Source of the DNA: Roseovarius spongiae
GTDB lineage: Bacteria; Pseudomonadota; Alphaproteobacteria; Rhodobacterales; Rhodobacteraceae
Assembly (NCBI RefSeq): GCF_003651245.1
Contig: NZ_RAPE01000005.1
Location: 186,001 to 250,000 of the forward strand
Reading direction: 5' to 3'
Length of the DNA stretch: 64,000 nucleotides
Each line of letters starts with the position of its first letter. Within the stretch, counting starts at the first letter, position 1. Shown here piece after piece: positions 54,868 through 64,000 of the stretch. The notes under the pieces are model-generated. The model was not told the origin of the DNA. It saw only the letters and a list, made by a program, of their open reading frames with translations, and did not search any database. Made by a program: the position numbers and the translations under genes.

Positions 54868-55418
54868 TTTCTTGCTCCTTCTTGGTTCTGGCGGGGCACC
54901 GATCGCGCCCGGCTCAAGGAGGAAATTGGTTGATCCGAAAATTTCCGAAGCAATTAGGAGGCTGAAAACGCAAGAAAGTTGAAAAATGCCTGTTAAGGCG
55001 TTGATACAGAACGAAAGAAAGATTCTCCGGAACGGTGAGCCGGCCGGTGCAGGCGGCTGACCGGCTCCTATCCGGCTCGACGATTGCGCTTTACATCATC
55101 GATCTGCCAACCATGAACTCATTGTCCAATGTCTGGATCGTGGAGGCTACAGCCCGTAAAATCATGGTTTCGCACAGCCCCGGCAACGGTGCGGGGCGGA
55201 AGGACGAGATCGACCGGCCATGGCGTGTTCGATGTCATGTTTTGACAGATCCAGCATGGATCAATTGCGGTGGCTTGAACCTCATGGCCAAAGGAACTTG
55301 TGACCGCCTGATGACCGTATCACCTGCGCGGACTTCACCTATAGCGAAGCGAATTGCTCCATTGCTCTTGTTTTCGGATTGTCGCAGGTTGACGCCATAA
55401 ATCGAGCGAGTAGACGTG
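54868..55418. other. 551-bp gap between the 54124 gene and hsdM
   Basis: It holds divergent promoters for the leftward unknown gene and the rightward hsd operon. I see no supported gene. GAGCCGG at 55037 and CCGGCTC at 55061 form a loose inverted repeat. No tRNA or attachment site was found. Confidence 0.4.
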
Positions 55419-57884
55419 ATGCCTTTGACTCTGGCCCAGCTTGAGCGCCACCTTTTTAGCGCCGCAGACATCCTTCGCGGCAAGATGGATGCCTCCGAAT
55501 TCAAGGAATATATCTTTGGGATGCTATTCCTGAAAAGGAGTTCCGATGTTTTTGAACAGGCGCGCCTTGATGTTATTCAAAGACGTATTGCCAATGGAGC
55601 TTCCCCTGCCGCGGCCGCGGCAGATGCCGAGAATAAGGTCTGGTACGGGCGAAGCGGCACTTTTTGGGTTCCACCGCAGTCGCGCTTCGGGTTTCTCGTG
55701 GATGAAGCCCATGAAAATATTGGTGATACACTCAACAAAGCTCTCGGAGGGATCGAGTCCGAGAACATCGCCCTGGAGGGCGTACTCGACCATATCGACT
55801 TCACCCGTAAGGTCGGGCAGAGCAAGCTCAGCGATGGCAAGCTTCGCCAGCTTATCACCCACTTCGGTGACATTCGCCTTCGGAATGAAGATTTCGAATT
55901 CCCGGATCTTCTTGGTGCCGCCTACGAATTCCTTATCGGCGAGTTCGCAGATTCCGCCGGTAAAAAAGGTGGCGAGTTCTATACCCCACGTTCCGTCGTC
56001 CGGATGATGGTTCGTCTCCTGAAGCCCAGGCTTGAACATGACATCTATGACCCCTGCTGCGGGTCCGGCGGTATGCTGATTGCAGCCAAGGAATATATCG
56101 ACGAACATGGTCAGGATGGCCGCAAAGCCAATCTTTTTGGTCAGGAGAACGCTGGCACAGTCTGGTCCATCGCCAAGATGAACATGCTGCTGCATGGCAT
56201 CAACAGCGCCGATCTGCGCAATGATGATACGCTCGGAGAGCCGCAGCACGTCGAAGACGGCGAACTGAGGCGCTTTGACCGGATCCTGACCAATCCGCCT
56301 TTTTCGATCAACTGGGGATCGAAGGACAAGAACCGCGCCGGTGAATATACTTGGCAGCCCAAGTTTCGGGAGCGGTTTTTCCACGAGGTGCCTCTTGGCT
56401 CTAAGAAAGCCGACCTCATGTTCCTGCAGCACATGCTGCACGTCACGCGCGACGGCGGAATGATTGCGACGGTCATGCCTCACGGCGTGCTCTTCCGAGG
56501 GGGAGATGAGGGCAAGATCCGCCAGAAGATCATCGAGAGCGACCAGATCGAAGCGGTGATCGGCCTCGGCCCGCAGCTCTTTTATGGCACCGGCATTCCC
56601 GCCTGTATCATCGTCCTGCGCCAGCGGAGCCACGTGGGAGCAAACCTCGTCTCGGGCAAACCCGAGGAGCGCCAGGGCAAGGTGCTCTTCATCAACGCCG
56701 ACCGCGAATATTTCGAGGGGCGCGCGCAGAACCACCTGCTGCCCGAGCACATCGAGAAGATCGTCACCACCTTTGAGGAATACCGCGAGGTTCCCGGTTT
56801 TTCGACCATCGTCGACCTGAAGACGCTGGAAGAGAACGACTGGAACCTGAATATCCGCCGCTACGCCGACAACGCCCCGCCACCCGAGCCGCATGACGTC
56901 CGCGCCCATCTGGTCGGCGGCATTCCCAAGGCCGAGGTCGAGGCAAAGGCCGATCTTTTCACCGCCCACGGGCTCGACCCGATGGACCTGCTCACGCCGC
57001 GCGATGACCGCTACCTTGATTTCGCCGCCCATCTGACGGCCAAACCCGACCTGAAACCGGCGATTGAGGCCAATACCGGCCTCCTGGCCCGTGAGGCGCA
57101 GATCAGGGACAGCTTCAACGCGTGGTGGACCGCGCATCAGGACAACATCCTGACCCTCGCAGGCGCGGACGATCCGGCGGCGCTTGTCACGCTGCGGGAT
57201 CAACTTCTTTCCAGCTTTTCGGACACGCTCGAAACCCTTGCCATGCTGGACCCGTTCACGGTGCGCGGGATCATTGCGCAGTTCTGGATGCAGGCGCGGT
57301 TCGATTTTCTCACCCTCATGGCGCGCGATACCAAGGGGGTCGTGGATGCCTGGCGCACCTCCATCGTCACGGCGCTGGAGGACAAGGGAAACCGCGAAAA
57401 CCCGCTCGATCATAAGCTGGTTGCGGTCCTGATGGGCGATTTCGTGCGCGAGATTGCCGAGTTGGAGGCGCGCAAGGCCGAACTTGATGCGCAGATCAAG
57501 GCGGCGACTGCGAAGCCGGAGGAGGGCGAGGAGGAAGAGGACGGCGCCGAACCGGTGGACGAGGCGCAGATCAAGCGCTGGAGGAAGGAACTGACCGAGG
57601 TCAGGAAAACCCTGAAGGCAAAACATGCCCAGTTCACCGACCGGATCAACAAGGATGTTGATGGGCTGTCACCGGAAGAGGCCGCCTACCTGCTGCTGAA
57701 GATCCTGCATGACGACATGGAAAACATCCTGACCCGCTATATCGCCGCGCAGCGCGGGCAGATCGTGGCGGCGTTCGAGAATTGGTGGGACAAGTATCGC
57801 GTGACCCTGACCGAGATCGAGGGCGCACGGGCCGAGGCGACCGAGAAACTGGCCGGGTTCCTGAGGGGGTTGGGGTATGTCTGA
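55419..57884 (+). CDS. hsdM: Type I restriction-modification system, DNA methyltransferase subunit HsdM
   Basis: An 821-residue N6-adenine methyltransferase. The HsdM N-terminal helical domain covers residues 1-150 or so. SAM motif I is DPCCGSGGM from residue 211, and catalytic motif IV is NPPF from residue 292. The catalytic part ends near residue 480. A further 340 residues, including an acidic [10 protein letters not shown] linker and coiled coil, make it far longer than classical HsdM (about 500). The ATG at 55419 is directly preceded by an in-frame GTG. It overlaps hsdS by eight bases. Confidence 0.92.
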   Translation: MPLTLAQLERHLFSAADILRGKMDASEFKEYIFGMLFLKRSSDVFEQARLDVIQRRIANGASPAAAAADAENKVWYGRSGTFWVPPQSRFGFLVDEAHENIGDTLNKALGGIESENIALEGVLDHIDFTRKVGQSKLSDGKLRQLITHFGDIRLRNEDFEFPDLLGAAYEFLIGEFADSAGKKGGEFYTPRSVVRMMVRLLKPRLEHDIYDPCCGSGGMLIAAKEYIDEHGQDGRKANLFGQENAGTVWSIAKMNMLLHGINSADLRNDDTLGEPQHVEDGELRRFDRILTNPPFSINWGSKDKNRAGEYTWQPKFRERFFHEVPLGSKKADLMFLQHMLHVTRDGGMIATVMPHGVLFRGGDEGKIRQKIIESDQIEAVIGLGPQLFYGTGIPACIIVLRQRSHVGANLVSGKPEERQGKVLFINADREYFEGRAQNHLLPEHIEKIVTTFEEYREVPGFSTIVDLKTLEENDWNLNIRRYADNAPPPEPHDVRAHLVGGIPKAEVEAKADLFTAHGLDPMDLLTPRDDRYLDFAAHLTAKPDLKPAIEANTGLLAREAQIRDSFNAWWTAHQDNILTLAGADDPAALVTLRDQLLSSFSDTLETLAMLDPFTVRGIIAQFWMQARFDFLTLMARDTKGVVDAWRTSIVTALEDKGNRENPLDHKLVAVLMGDFVREIAELEARKAELDAQIKAATAKPEEGEEEEDGAEPVDEAQIKRWRKELTEVRKTLKAKHAQFTDRINKDVDGLSPEEAAYLLLKILHDDMENILTRYIAAQRGQIVAAFENWWDKYRVTLTEIEGARAEATEKLAGFLRGLGYV

Positions 57885-59178
57885 AAGCCTTGCCCCGACA
57901 GCGGAACTCCACGAGATCGCGGATATCAACCCCGAAACACTACCCGGCAACATGCCGGGTAGTTTCGCGTTTCGCTATGTTGACTTGTCAGCAGCGGATC
58001 GTGGGGCAATTGACTGGGGGTGCGTCGGTTGGACAACTTTCCTTGCAGCCCCAAGCAGAGCGCGACGGATTGCCAATTCGGGTGATGCGTTGTTCGGCAC
58101 AGTCCGGCCATATCTGCAATCGCATGGTCAAGTGCCTCAAGGGGAGCAAGGTCCAATCATTGCCTCGACAGGGTTTTCGGTTGTTCGGGCGCGCAGAGGT
58201 TATTCTGATCCATCGTTTCTTTTTCACACGCTCATGGGTAGTGCGGTCTTTGAGCAAGCAAATCGGCACGCCATTGGTTCCAGCTACCCTGCGGTGACCG
58301 AGAAAGACGTTGCGCGGTTTCGTGTGTTCAGTCCACCTGCCGCCCACCAATCCAAAATCGCCGAAATCCTCGACACGCTGGACGCGGCAATCCGGGGGAC
58401 CGAGGCAGTGGTGGCCAAGTTGAAGGCGATGAAGCAGGGGCTGCTGCATGACCTGCTGACCCGCGGCATCGACGCAAACGGAGACCTCCGCCCCCCACAG
58501 CCCGAGGCCCCCCACCTCTACAAACAAACCCCGCTCGGCTGGCTGCCGAAGGAGTGGGGGGCAGCCAAACTACCCGGACTGGCGATGAACAGCCGCCCAG
58601 TTATCCGCACAGGTCCTTTCGGCAGTTCCTTGAAGGGTGAGCACTGGCGGGAAACTGGCAGGCCGGTCATAACTATCGGGTCGTTTGGCGAGAATGGTTT
58701 CATCCGCGATGAACTTCTTTTTATTGACGAAAAGAAAGCTGTCAGCATGCTCGAATACGAGGTACATGCTGGCGATCTCGTTTTCTCACGCGTTGCAGAC
58801 GTTGGCAGAAGTCTTGTTGTGGACGAACGTCAAGCAGGCTGGATCATGTCCTCCAACCTAATGCGGATTTCCGTCGACCCGAAGAGGCTGTTGCCAAGCT
58901 TGCTTCACGTCCAGCTTCGGCACTCTGTTCGCCTTCGAAAGCAGATGTCACAACTGGTCAACTCCGCCGGTCGGGACGTCGCAAATAGCGCTGTACTTCT
59001 TGCTTTGGATATCGCTGTACCGCAGGTGGAAGAACAGACAATGATCAATCAAGCGATACGCTTGAATAACAATAAGTTGGCGAGTGAAGAACGACAGCTC
59101 AACAAGCTCCGCCTCCAGAAATCCGGCCTGATGAACGACCTGCTCACCGGTCGGGTTTCCGTCACGCCGCTGCTATAA
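57877..59178 (+). CDS. hsdS: Type I restriction-modification system, specificity subunit HsdS
   Basis: A 433-residue DNA-recognition subunit with two target-recognition domains (about residues 1-150 and 230-385). Each is followed by a conserved helical spacer ([34 protein letters not shown] and [40 protein letters not shown] in outline). The first two-thirds of each recognition domain is more AT-rich than the spacers, the usual sign of exchange. The ATG lies inside the end of hsdM. Confidence 0.92.
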   Translation: MSESLAPTAELHEIADINPETLPGNMPGSFAFRYVDLSAADRGAIDWGCVGWTTFLAAPSRARRIANSGDALFGTVRPYLQSHGQVPQGEQGPIIASTGFSVVRARRGYSDPSFLFHTLMGSAVFEQANRHAIGSSYPAVTEKDVARFRVFSPPAAHQSKIAEILDTLDAAIRGTEAVVAKLKAMKQGLLHDLLTRGIDANGDLRPPQPEAPHLYKQTPLGWLPKEWGAAKLPGLAMNSRPVIRTGPFGSSLKGEHWRETGRPVITIGSFGENGFIRDELLFIDEKKAVSMLEYEVHAGDLVFSRVADVGRSLVVDERQAGWIMSSNLMRISVDPKRLLPSLLHVQLRHSVRLRKQMSQLVNSAGRDVANSAVLLALDIAVPQVEEQTMINQAIRLNNNKLASEERQLNKLRLQKSGLMNDLLTGRVSVTPLL

Positions 59179-59193
59179 TCGAGGGGTCTGGTC

Positions 59194-62100
59194 ATGGGAC
59201 ATGAATACTGGGACGTTGAAAAACCCTTCATCGACCAATGTGCTACCATGGGCTGGCAGGCGCAGACCGGCAACATGGACGACCCCGCCCTGACGGGGCG
59301 CGCCAGTTTCAAAGAGGTCATCAGCGAGGCCACCCTGCGCCAGCGCCTGCGCGCCATCAACCCCGGCCCGGATGGCCAGCCCTGGCTCGACGATGCGCGC
59401 CTCTCCGAGGCTGTCAGCGCGCTGACACGTCACGGCCAGCGCGCGTTGATGGAGGCGAACCAGGCGATCACCGAACTGCTGCTCAAGGGGCTGACCGTCG
59501 AGGGCCTGCCCGGCTGGGACGGTGGGCGCGGCCAGACCATCCGATACATCGACTGGGCCGATCCGGCGGCCAATACCTTCACTGTGGCCAACCAGTTCCG
59601 CGTCGACTGTCCGCCCGGCCATGACGTGGGCAAGGGCTTTATCATCCCCGACATCGTGCTGCTGCTGAACGGCATCCCCGTGGCGGTGGTCGAAGCGAAA
59701 AGCCCCGGTATCCCCGAACCGCTGGCCGAGGCGATCAAACAACTGCGCCGCTATCACAACGCCCGCAAGGTGGCGCTGGAGGTCGAAGAGAACGAGGGCG
59801 CGCCTGCGCTCTTCGGTTCGGTTCAGTTGCTGATCGCCACAAGCTTTGATGAGGCCCGTGTCGGCTGCATCGGCGCGGGGTTCGGGCACTACGGGCGATG
59901 GAAAACGGTGGTCGGCCCCGATGGCACCGGATCCGAGGATGATGTGGCGGCAGCCTTGGGCAAGAAGGGGCTGTCAGAGCAGGAGCGCCTTGTCGCCGGC
60001 ATGCTGCGTCCTTCACATATGCTGGACATCCTGCGGCACTTCCTGCTGTTCATGCAGGCGGGTGGCCAGACCATCAAGACGGTGTGCCGATACCAGCAAT
60101 ACCGCGCTGTGAACCGGGCGCTGGAACGCTTGCGCACCGGCAAGACGCGGGAGCAGGATGGCGAGTGTGATCGCCGTGGTGGCATCGTCTGGCACACCCA
60201 AGGCTCGGGCAAAAGCCTGACCATGGTGTTCATGATCCGCAAGATGCGCACCGACCTGAGCCTGCGAAAATTCAAGGTAATCATCGTCACCGACCGGCGC
60301 GACCTGCAGCGGCAATTGTCCGAAACCGTGACCCTGTCGGGCGATGTGGTGGAACTGGCAACGAGTGCCGGATCCTTGAAAAGGCTGGCACGACGCAAGG
60401 GGCCTGGCTTGGTCTTTGCCACAATCCAGAAATACCGCACCGATGAGGACGTTGCCGAGGTCACGAAGGGGCCAGTTTTCGAGGTCCTGAACGAAGATGA
60501 CAGCATCCTCGTTGTTGTGGACGAGGCGCACCGGACGCAGGCAGGCGATCTTCACGCGAATCTTCTGGCCGCACTGCCGAATTGTGCGCGGATCGGCTTC
60601 ACCGGCACGCCTATCATCATGGGCGAAAAGAAGCGGACGACGCAGATATTCGGCGAGTTCATCGACCAGTATACGATCAAGGAGGCCGAGGCGGATGGGG
60701 CAACCGTGCCAGTGCTCTATGAGGGCCGCACCGCCGAGGGCGCGGTAAAGGACGGCGCCACGCTGGACGGGCTTTTCGAGGACATGTTTCGCGGGCGCAC
60801 CGACGAGGAACTGGAGGCGATCCGCAAGAAATACGCGACCAAGGGCAACATCCTGGAGGCACCGGCGCTGATCGCCGAGAAGGCCCGGGACATGCTTCGG
60901 CACTATGTGACCAACCTCTTGCCTAACGGGTACAAGGCGCAAGTGGTCGCTTACAGTCGCACGGCAGTGGTCCGGTATCACAGAGCGCTCCTTGAGGCGC
61001 GGGATGAATTGATGGCTGAGACTTCGGCGCTGTCAGATCGTGATAAAGCCATGGATGATGAAGCCCTCTGCTCCAGGCCGCCGCGGCTGCAGGCATTGGT
61101 TCAGGCCTGGCGGTATCGAGACACACTGGAGAAGATCGAGTTCGCCGCCATCATGTCCGGCGGAAACAATGATGACGCGAGCTGGAAGCAATGGACCGAC
61201 GGCTCTGCTCAGGGAACGAGAATCAAGAGATTCAAAAAACCACTCTTCCACAAGGATCCGACAAAAGCGGACCCGCTGGCATTCCTGATCGTCAAATCCA
61301 TGCTGTTGACCGGTTTTGACGCGCCAATTGAGGGCGTGATGTATTTGGATCGATCGATTCGAGAGGCGGAGTTGCTTCAGGCAATCGCTCGTGTGAATCG
61401 CACCGGCCACGGAAAGACCTGCGGTATCGTGGTAGATTATTTTGGAGTTGCGCATCACTTGAAGACGGCTCTCGCCGCCTATTCCGATGAGGACATTGAA
61501 GGCGCTCTCGTCAGCCTGAATGACCAAATACCGGTTCTGGGAGACCGCCACATCCGCGTCGTCGACATATTCCGACGGGCTGGACTTGATGATTTATCTG
61601 ACGACGAGGGCTGCTTGAATATACTGGCCACCGAGAAGGCTCGCGCCGAGTTTACCGTGAAGCTCAAGGACTTTCTGAAGTCACTCGAAATCGTGCTGCC
61701 GCGCCCTGAGGGCCTCCCTTTTGTGAAGGATGCCAAGCGCCTCGCCTATATTCATGCACGCGCGCGCAACCGATACCGTGACGTGCTGGTGATCGGATCG
61801 GATGTCGGGGCGAAAGTCCGAAAGCTAATCGATGATCACGTCATTTCTCTCGGAATCGACCCAAAGATCCCACCGGTTCAGCTGACAGATGTCGAATTCG
61901 ATAATCGGGTAGGTCAGGCATCAGGAGATCGCGCAAAGGCTTCTGAAATGGAGCACGCGATCCGCTCCCACATACGGAAGAACCTTGAAACCGATCCCGT
62001 CCGATTCAAGAAGATATCGGAGCGATTGAACAAAATTCTGGATGGCTTCGGACAGCAATGGGACCAGATAATTGAGCAACTGCAATCCATTATTGACGAA

Positions 62101-62460
62101 CTGCGCTCCAGCGAACCTCAGCCCAATGATACAGTCGCAGCTACTCCAGATGTATACATACCATTTCTAAGAACGGTGCTTGAAGCTTTCTCAGTCAATG
62201 ATGATACACCAGCCGAGCACCTGCATGCTATCCATCAAATGACCAGGGAGGTAGTTGATCGGATCATCGAGGAAGTGTGTGCAAACCGGTCAATCTGGAG
62301 TAGTTTCAAGATGGCGGATCAAGAAAACCTTCGATCTGAAATTTTCGAGATCATTTTTGAGAGTAAGACCAGTGGTTTCGACGTTGACGATGCTGAGAGC
62401 CTCGCCGACCAGCTTCTGCATCAGGCAAAGGCAAATGATGCCAAGCTCAGGAGCGCGTGA
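59194..62460 (+). CDS. hsdR: Type I restriction-modification system, restriction subunit HsdR
   Basis: A 1088-residue motor nuclease. The PD-(D/E)XK site is D153 in IPDIVLLL and E167-A-K169 in VVEAKSPG. Walker A GSGKS is at 337-341, and the DEAH box is at 443-446. The helicase segments FTGTPIIMGEK and VVAYSRTAVVRYHRALLE follow. Its GC content drops from about 64% to about 50% after 60915 in my spot counts, a possible recombination joint. It lies 15 bases after hsdS. GAGGGG precedes the ATG. Confidence 0.93.
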   Translation: MGHEYWDVEKPFIDQCATMGWQAQTGNMDDPALTGRASFKEVISEATLRQRLRAINPGPDGQPWLDDARLSEAVSALTRHGQRALMEANQAITELLLKGLTVEGLPGWDGGRGQTIRYIDWADPAANTFTVANQFRVDCPPGHDVGKGFIIPDIVLLLNGIPVAVVEAKSPGIPEPLAEAIKQLRRYHNARKVALEVEENEGAPALFGSVQLLIATSFDEARVGCIGAGFGHYGRWKTVVGPDGTGSEDDVAAALGKKGLSEQERLVAGMLRPSHMLDILRHFLLFMQAGGQTIKTVCRYQQYRAVNRALERLRTGKTREQDGECDRRGGIVWHTQGSGKSLTMVFMIRKMRTDLSLRKFKVIIVTDRRDLQRQLSETVTLSGDVVELATSAGSLKRLARRKGPGLVFATIQKYRTDEDVAEVTKGPVFEVLNEDDSILVVVDEAHRTQAGDLHANLLAALPNCARIGFTGTPIIMGEKKRTTQIFGEFIDQYTIKEAEADGATVPVLYEGRTAEGAVKDGATLDGLFEDMFRGRTDEELEAIRKKYATKGNILEAPALIAEKARDMLRHYVTNLLPNGYKAQVVAYSRTAVVRYHRALLEARDELMAETSALSDRDKAMDDEALCSRPPRLQALVQAWRYRDTLEKIEFAAIMSGGNNDDASWKQWTDGSAQGTRIKRFKKPLFHKDPTKADPLAFLIVKSMLLTGFDAPIEGVMYLDRSIREAELLQAIARVNRTGHGKTCGIVVDYFGVAHHLKTALAAYSDEDIEGALVSLNDQIPVLGDRHIRVVDIFRRAGLDDLSDDEGCLNILATEKARAEFTVKLKDFLKSLEIVLPRPEGLPFVKDAKRLAYIHARARNRYRDVLVIGSDVGAKVRKLIDDHVISLGIDPKIPPVQLTDVEFDNRVGQASGDRAKASEMEHAIRSHIRKNLETDPVRFKKISERLNKILDGFGQQWDQIIEQLQSIIDELRSSEPQPNDTVAATPDVYIPFLRTVLEAFSVNDDTPAEHLHAIHQMTREVVDRIIEEVCANRSIWSSFKMADQENLRSEIFEIIFESKTSGFDVDDAESLADQLLHQAKANDAKLRSA

Positions 62461-63212
62461 TGCCTATCCTTCCGCTCTCTCCGATCCGCACCGGTGGAAA
62501 GCCGGCCCGCATCACCGAGAAGAGGCTCGAAGTGGACGGGCTTTCCTTCGATGTGCATCGTAGCGGTAGACGAAAGACCCTCCAAATTACGGTAGAGCGA
62601 TCTGGAGACCTTTCGATCGTTGCGCCGACCGGCGCTGCAGATCAAGAAATGCTCGACTTCGTTCAAGAAAAACTCCTGTGGATCCACACCAAGCTCGAAG
62701 AAAAGGCCCGCTTGCAAAGGCGGGCACCAATCAAAGAATTCGTGGATGGCGAAGGTTTCCTCTATCTCGGAAAGAGCTACCGGCTGCGCCTTATAGACCA
62801 GCAACTGGTTGATCTCTCCTTAAAGAATGGCCGCTTCTGTCTTCGCAGAGCGTCGGTTCATCGCGCACGCGATATATTTGTATCGTGGTATGGACACCGG
62901 GCCCAGAAGTGGTTTGCAAAGCAAGTGTCGGAGCATGCTACTCGCATGGGTGTCGACATCAGAGAGGTCAAGGTGCAGGATCTCGGTTTCCGCTGGGGTT
63001 CGTTCGGTTCTGACGGTCGCTTATTGTTCCATTGGAAGGCAATTCTCCTACCACCGCGAATTGCGCAATATGTCGTGGTTCATGAACTCGCGCATGCGCA
63101 TCATCCGGACCACTCCGCAAACTTCTGGATCAAGGTGGAGCAGCATTTGCCAGATTGGCGAAACCGCAAGGCTTGGTTAGCAGAGAATGGTGTTCAGGTT
63201 GAAGGGCTTTAA
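62460..63212 (+). CDS. YgjP-like zinc metallopeptidase coupled to hsdR
   Basis: A 250-residue protein of the DUF45/YgjP group of M48-like peptidases. The zinc motif HELAH is at residues 208-212, followed by AHHPDHSANFW, whose second His is the third ligand. The upstream part VEVKVQDLGFRWGSFGSDG-like region (REVKVQDLGFRWGSFG) is typical. Its ATG overlaps the hsdR stop by one base, so it is the fourth gene of the restriction operon. Such peptidases are often found with type I restriction genes; their task is unknown. Confidence 0.85.
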   Translation: MPILPLSPIRTGGKPARITEKRLEVDGLSFDVHRSGRRKTLQITVERSGDLSIVAPTGAADQEMLDFVQEKLLWIHTKLEEKARLQRRAPIKEFVDGEGFLYLGKSYRLRLIDQQLVDLSLKNGRFCLRRASVHRARDIFVSWYGHRAQKWFAKQVSEHATRMGVDIREVKVQDLGFRWGSFGSDGRLLFHWKAILLPPRIAQYVVVHELAHAHHPDHSANFWIKVEQHLPDWRNRKAWLAENGVQVEGL

Positions 63213-63367
63213 GTGGCGGCAAGCAAGCCCGCATACTTCTTCTTCCAGTTGAAGTAGGTCGCCTGGCTGATGCCTGCCTTGCGGCAGATCTCAGACACCG
63301 GCGTGCCTTCCTCCCCTTGCTTGATGATGAACGCTTTTTGCGCGGCCGAAAACTTCGATGCCTTCAT
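63209..63367 (-). pseudogene. Truncated IS3-family transposase orfA
   Basis: A 52-residue remnant on the minus strand. It reads MKASKFSAAQKAFIIKQGEE and then the helix-turn-helix segment TPVSEICRKAGISQATYFNW followed by KKKYAGLL. This is the N-terminus of IS3-group OrfA. The rest of OrfA and all of OrfB are missing: the frame ends in a stop at 63209-63211, which overlaps the stop codon of the metallopeptidase gene on the other strand. An IS insertion followed by deletion probably set this boundary. Confidence 0.8.
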
Positions 63368-63427
63368 GTGATTCCAACCGCAAATGGTTAGACCAACAGA
63401 GGTGAAGACTACAAAATTGATCGCACG

Positions 63428-63811
63428 TCACCATTCCTGCAATGGATCACTTCCATATCTATTCTCGCCGATCGTTCCAGGAACCGCACACAGCACCAAA
63501 AGAAACGCAAGTGAGAATGCGCCAGAATATGGTGGCGGCAGCAGCGCGATTATGACCCAAAGTAAAGATAGCCATCCGGTAACGCCGAAGTCCCGTAGCC
63601 TTTGACCGGTCAGAAAATATTGGGCAATAAGAAAGGGAATGTAAAAGATAAAATAAATGACCCGGCCAGATCTTAGCGGTACATCAAAAAAGATTAGTGC
63701 GCCGATCACTAAAGCCATGATTAGCAGAAGGAAGACGTTCGCAAGGATGAAGCTTTTCCGGTTGCGCCTAACCGTTGTCGAGAACCAAAATTCGCTCGCT
63801 GGAAGAGACAT
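63428..63811 (-). CDS. DUF805 membrane protein
   Basis: A 127-residue inner-membrane protein of the DUF805 family. Family markers are GQRLRDFGVTGWLSLLW and PGTIGENRYGSDP, where the pattern PGTxGxNRYGxDP is diagnostic. There are about three hydrophobic spans. The first 25 residues are basic. The function of the family is unknown. It lies ten bases downstream of another membrane-protein gene that runs off the window. Confidence 0.8.
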   Translation of the reverse strand: MSLPASEFWFSTTVRRNRKSFILANVFLLLIMALVIGALIFFDVPLRSGRVIYFIFYIPFLIAQYFLTGQRLRDFGVTGWLSLLWVIIALLPPPYSGAFSLAFLLVLCAVPGTIGENRYGSDPLQEW

Positions 63812-63820
63812 TATTCGGAA

Positions 63821-64000
63821 TCAACTACGGTCAAAAATAGCGAAAAGAATGAACACCGGGACAAACCAGAAGAATAGCAGTCCTGCCTGAATCCAACTCC
63901 AGTCCCAAACATTCACTGCGCCATAAACGCCAAGGCCAGCGCCAAGAAGCGGTATATAGGTTGTGAAGCCTGCGATTAGGAAACCAATAAATCCATCAAC
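63821..64000 (-). CDS. Membrane protein, C-terminal part (5' end outside window)
   Basis: The frame is open from the window end down to a TGA at 63821-63823, giving 59 residues. They are strongly hydrophobic with two spans (FIGFLIAGFTTYIPLLGAG and QAGLLFFWFVPVFILFAIF). The ending FDRS shows no clear family. It probably forms an operon with the DUF805 gene ten bases downstream. Confidence 0.6.
   Translation of the reverse strand, partial: VDGFIGFLIAGFTTYIPLLGAGLGVYGAVNVWDWSWIQAGLLFFWFVPVFILFAIFDRS

Noticed and set aside
54001-55418. Integration site or tRNA attachment site beside the restriction operon
   Set aside because: No tRNA, integrase or flanking direct repeat could be found.
55524-57626. 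700-aa open frame on the minus strand inside hsdM
   Set aside because: Antisense to a clear methyltransferase with intact motifs; long antisense frames are common in GC-rich DNA and this one has no recognisable domain.

Overview
The window is about 64 kb of GC-rich DNA from an alphaproteobacterium, most likely a Rhodobacteraceae/Roseobacter-group chromosome. The evidence is the alpha-specific flagellin regulators FlaF and FlbT, the stator accessory protein MotE, a DUF1217 protein next to flagellin, CtrA-like TTAA-N7-TTAA boxes in flagellar promoters, and the order mutM - enoyl-CoA hydratase - rpsT - dnaA - dnaN - recF - gyrB. No rRNA, tRNA or CRISPR array was seen.

Region 1 (1-7465): a branched-chain-amino-acid-type (Liv) ABC transport operon with its two ATPases, two permeases and periplasmic binding protein. 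It is bracketed by two AMP-forming CoA ligases, a fatty-acyl-CoA-synthetase-like protein (5' end outside the window) and a PaaK-like ligase. This layout suggests uptake of an acid that is activated to its CoA thioester. Three related short palindromic elements lie between genes of this operon.

Region 2 (7500-39800): a near-complete flagellar cluster. In order it holds motB-flgE-flgK-flgL-flgI (+); fliF-fliH-fliN-fliP (-); fliL-DUF6468-like-motE-motA-763-aa unknown-lytic transglycosylase-flhA-fliR-flhB-FliJ-like (+); flgB-flgC-fliE-fliQ-flgF-flgG-flgA-flgH-second fliL (-); fliI (+); flgJ-like-flgN-like-fliC-flaF-flbT-DUF1217 (-); and fliK-flgD (+). CtrA-like boxes sit in four of the promoter regions, with a weaker match in a fifth. 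No fliG or fliM is visible, so at least these switch genes must be elsewhere.

Region 3 (39800-52222): a tandem pair of small secreted or membrane proteins, each with its own terminator. The core housekeeping genes follow: ubiE-ubiB (-), then mutM, enoyl-CoA hydratase, rpsT, dnaA, dnaN, recF and gyrB (+). The dnaA leader contains two perfect hairpins.

Region 4 (52223-64000): an accessory region of lower and variable GC. It has intergenic repeats, three unrecognised co-directional genes (one with a possible TnsA-like/PD-(D/E)XK signature), a type I restriction-modification operon (hsdM-hsdS-hsdR) with a translationally coupled YgjP-like metallopeptidase, a truncated IS3-family orfA whose stop codon overlaps the end of that operon, and two small membrane proteins, one of them DUF805 and the other cut by the window edge.
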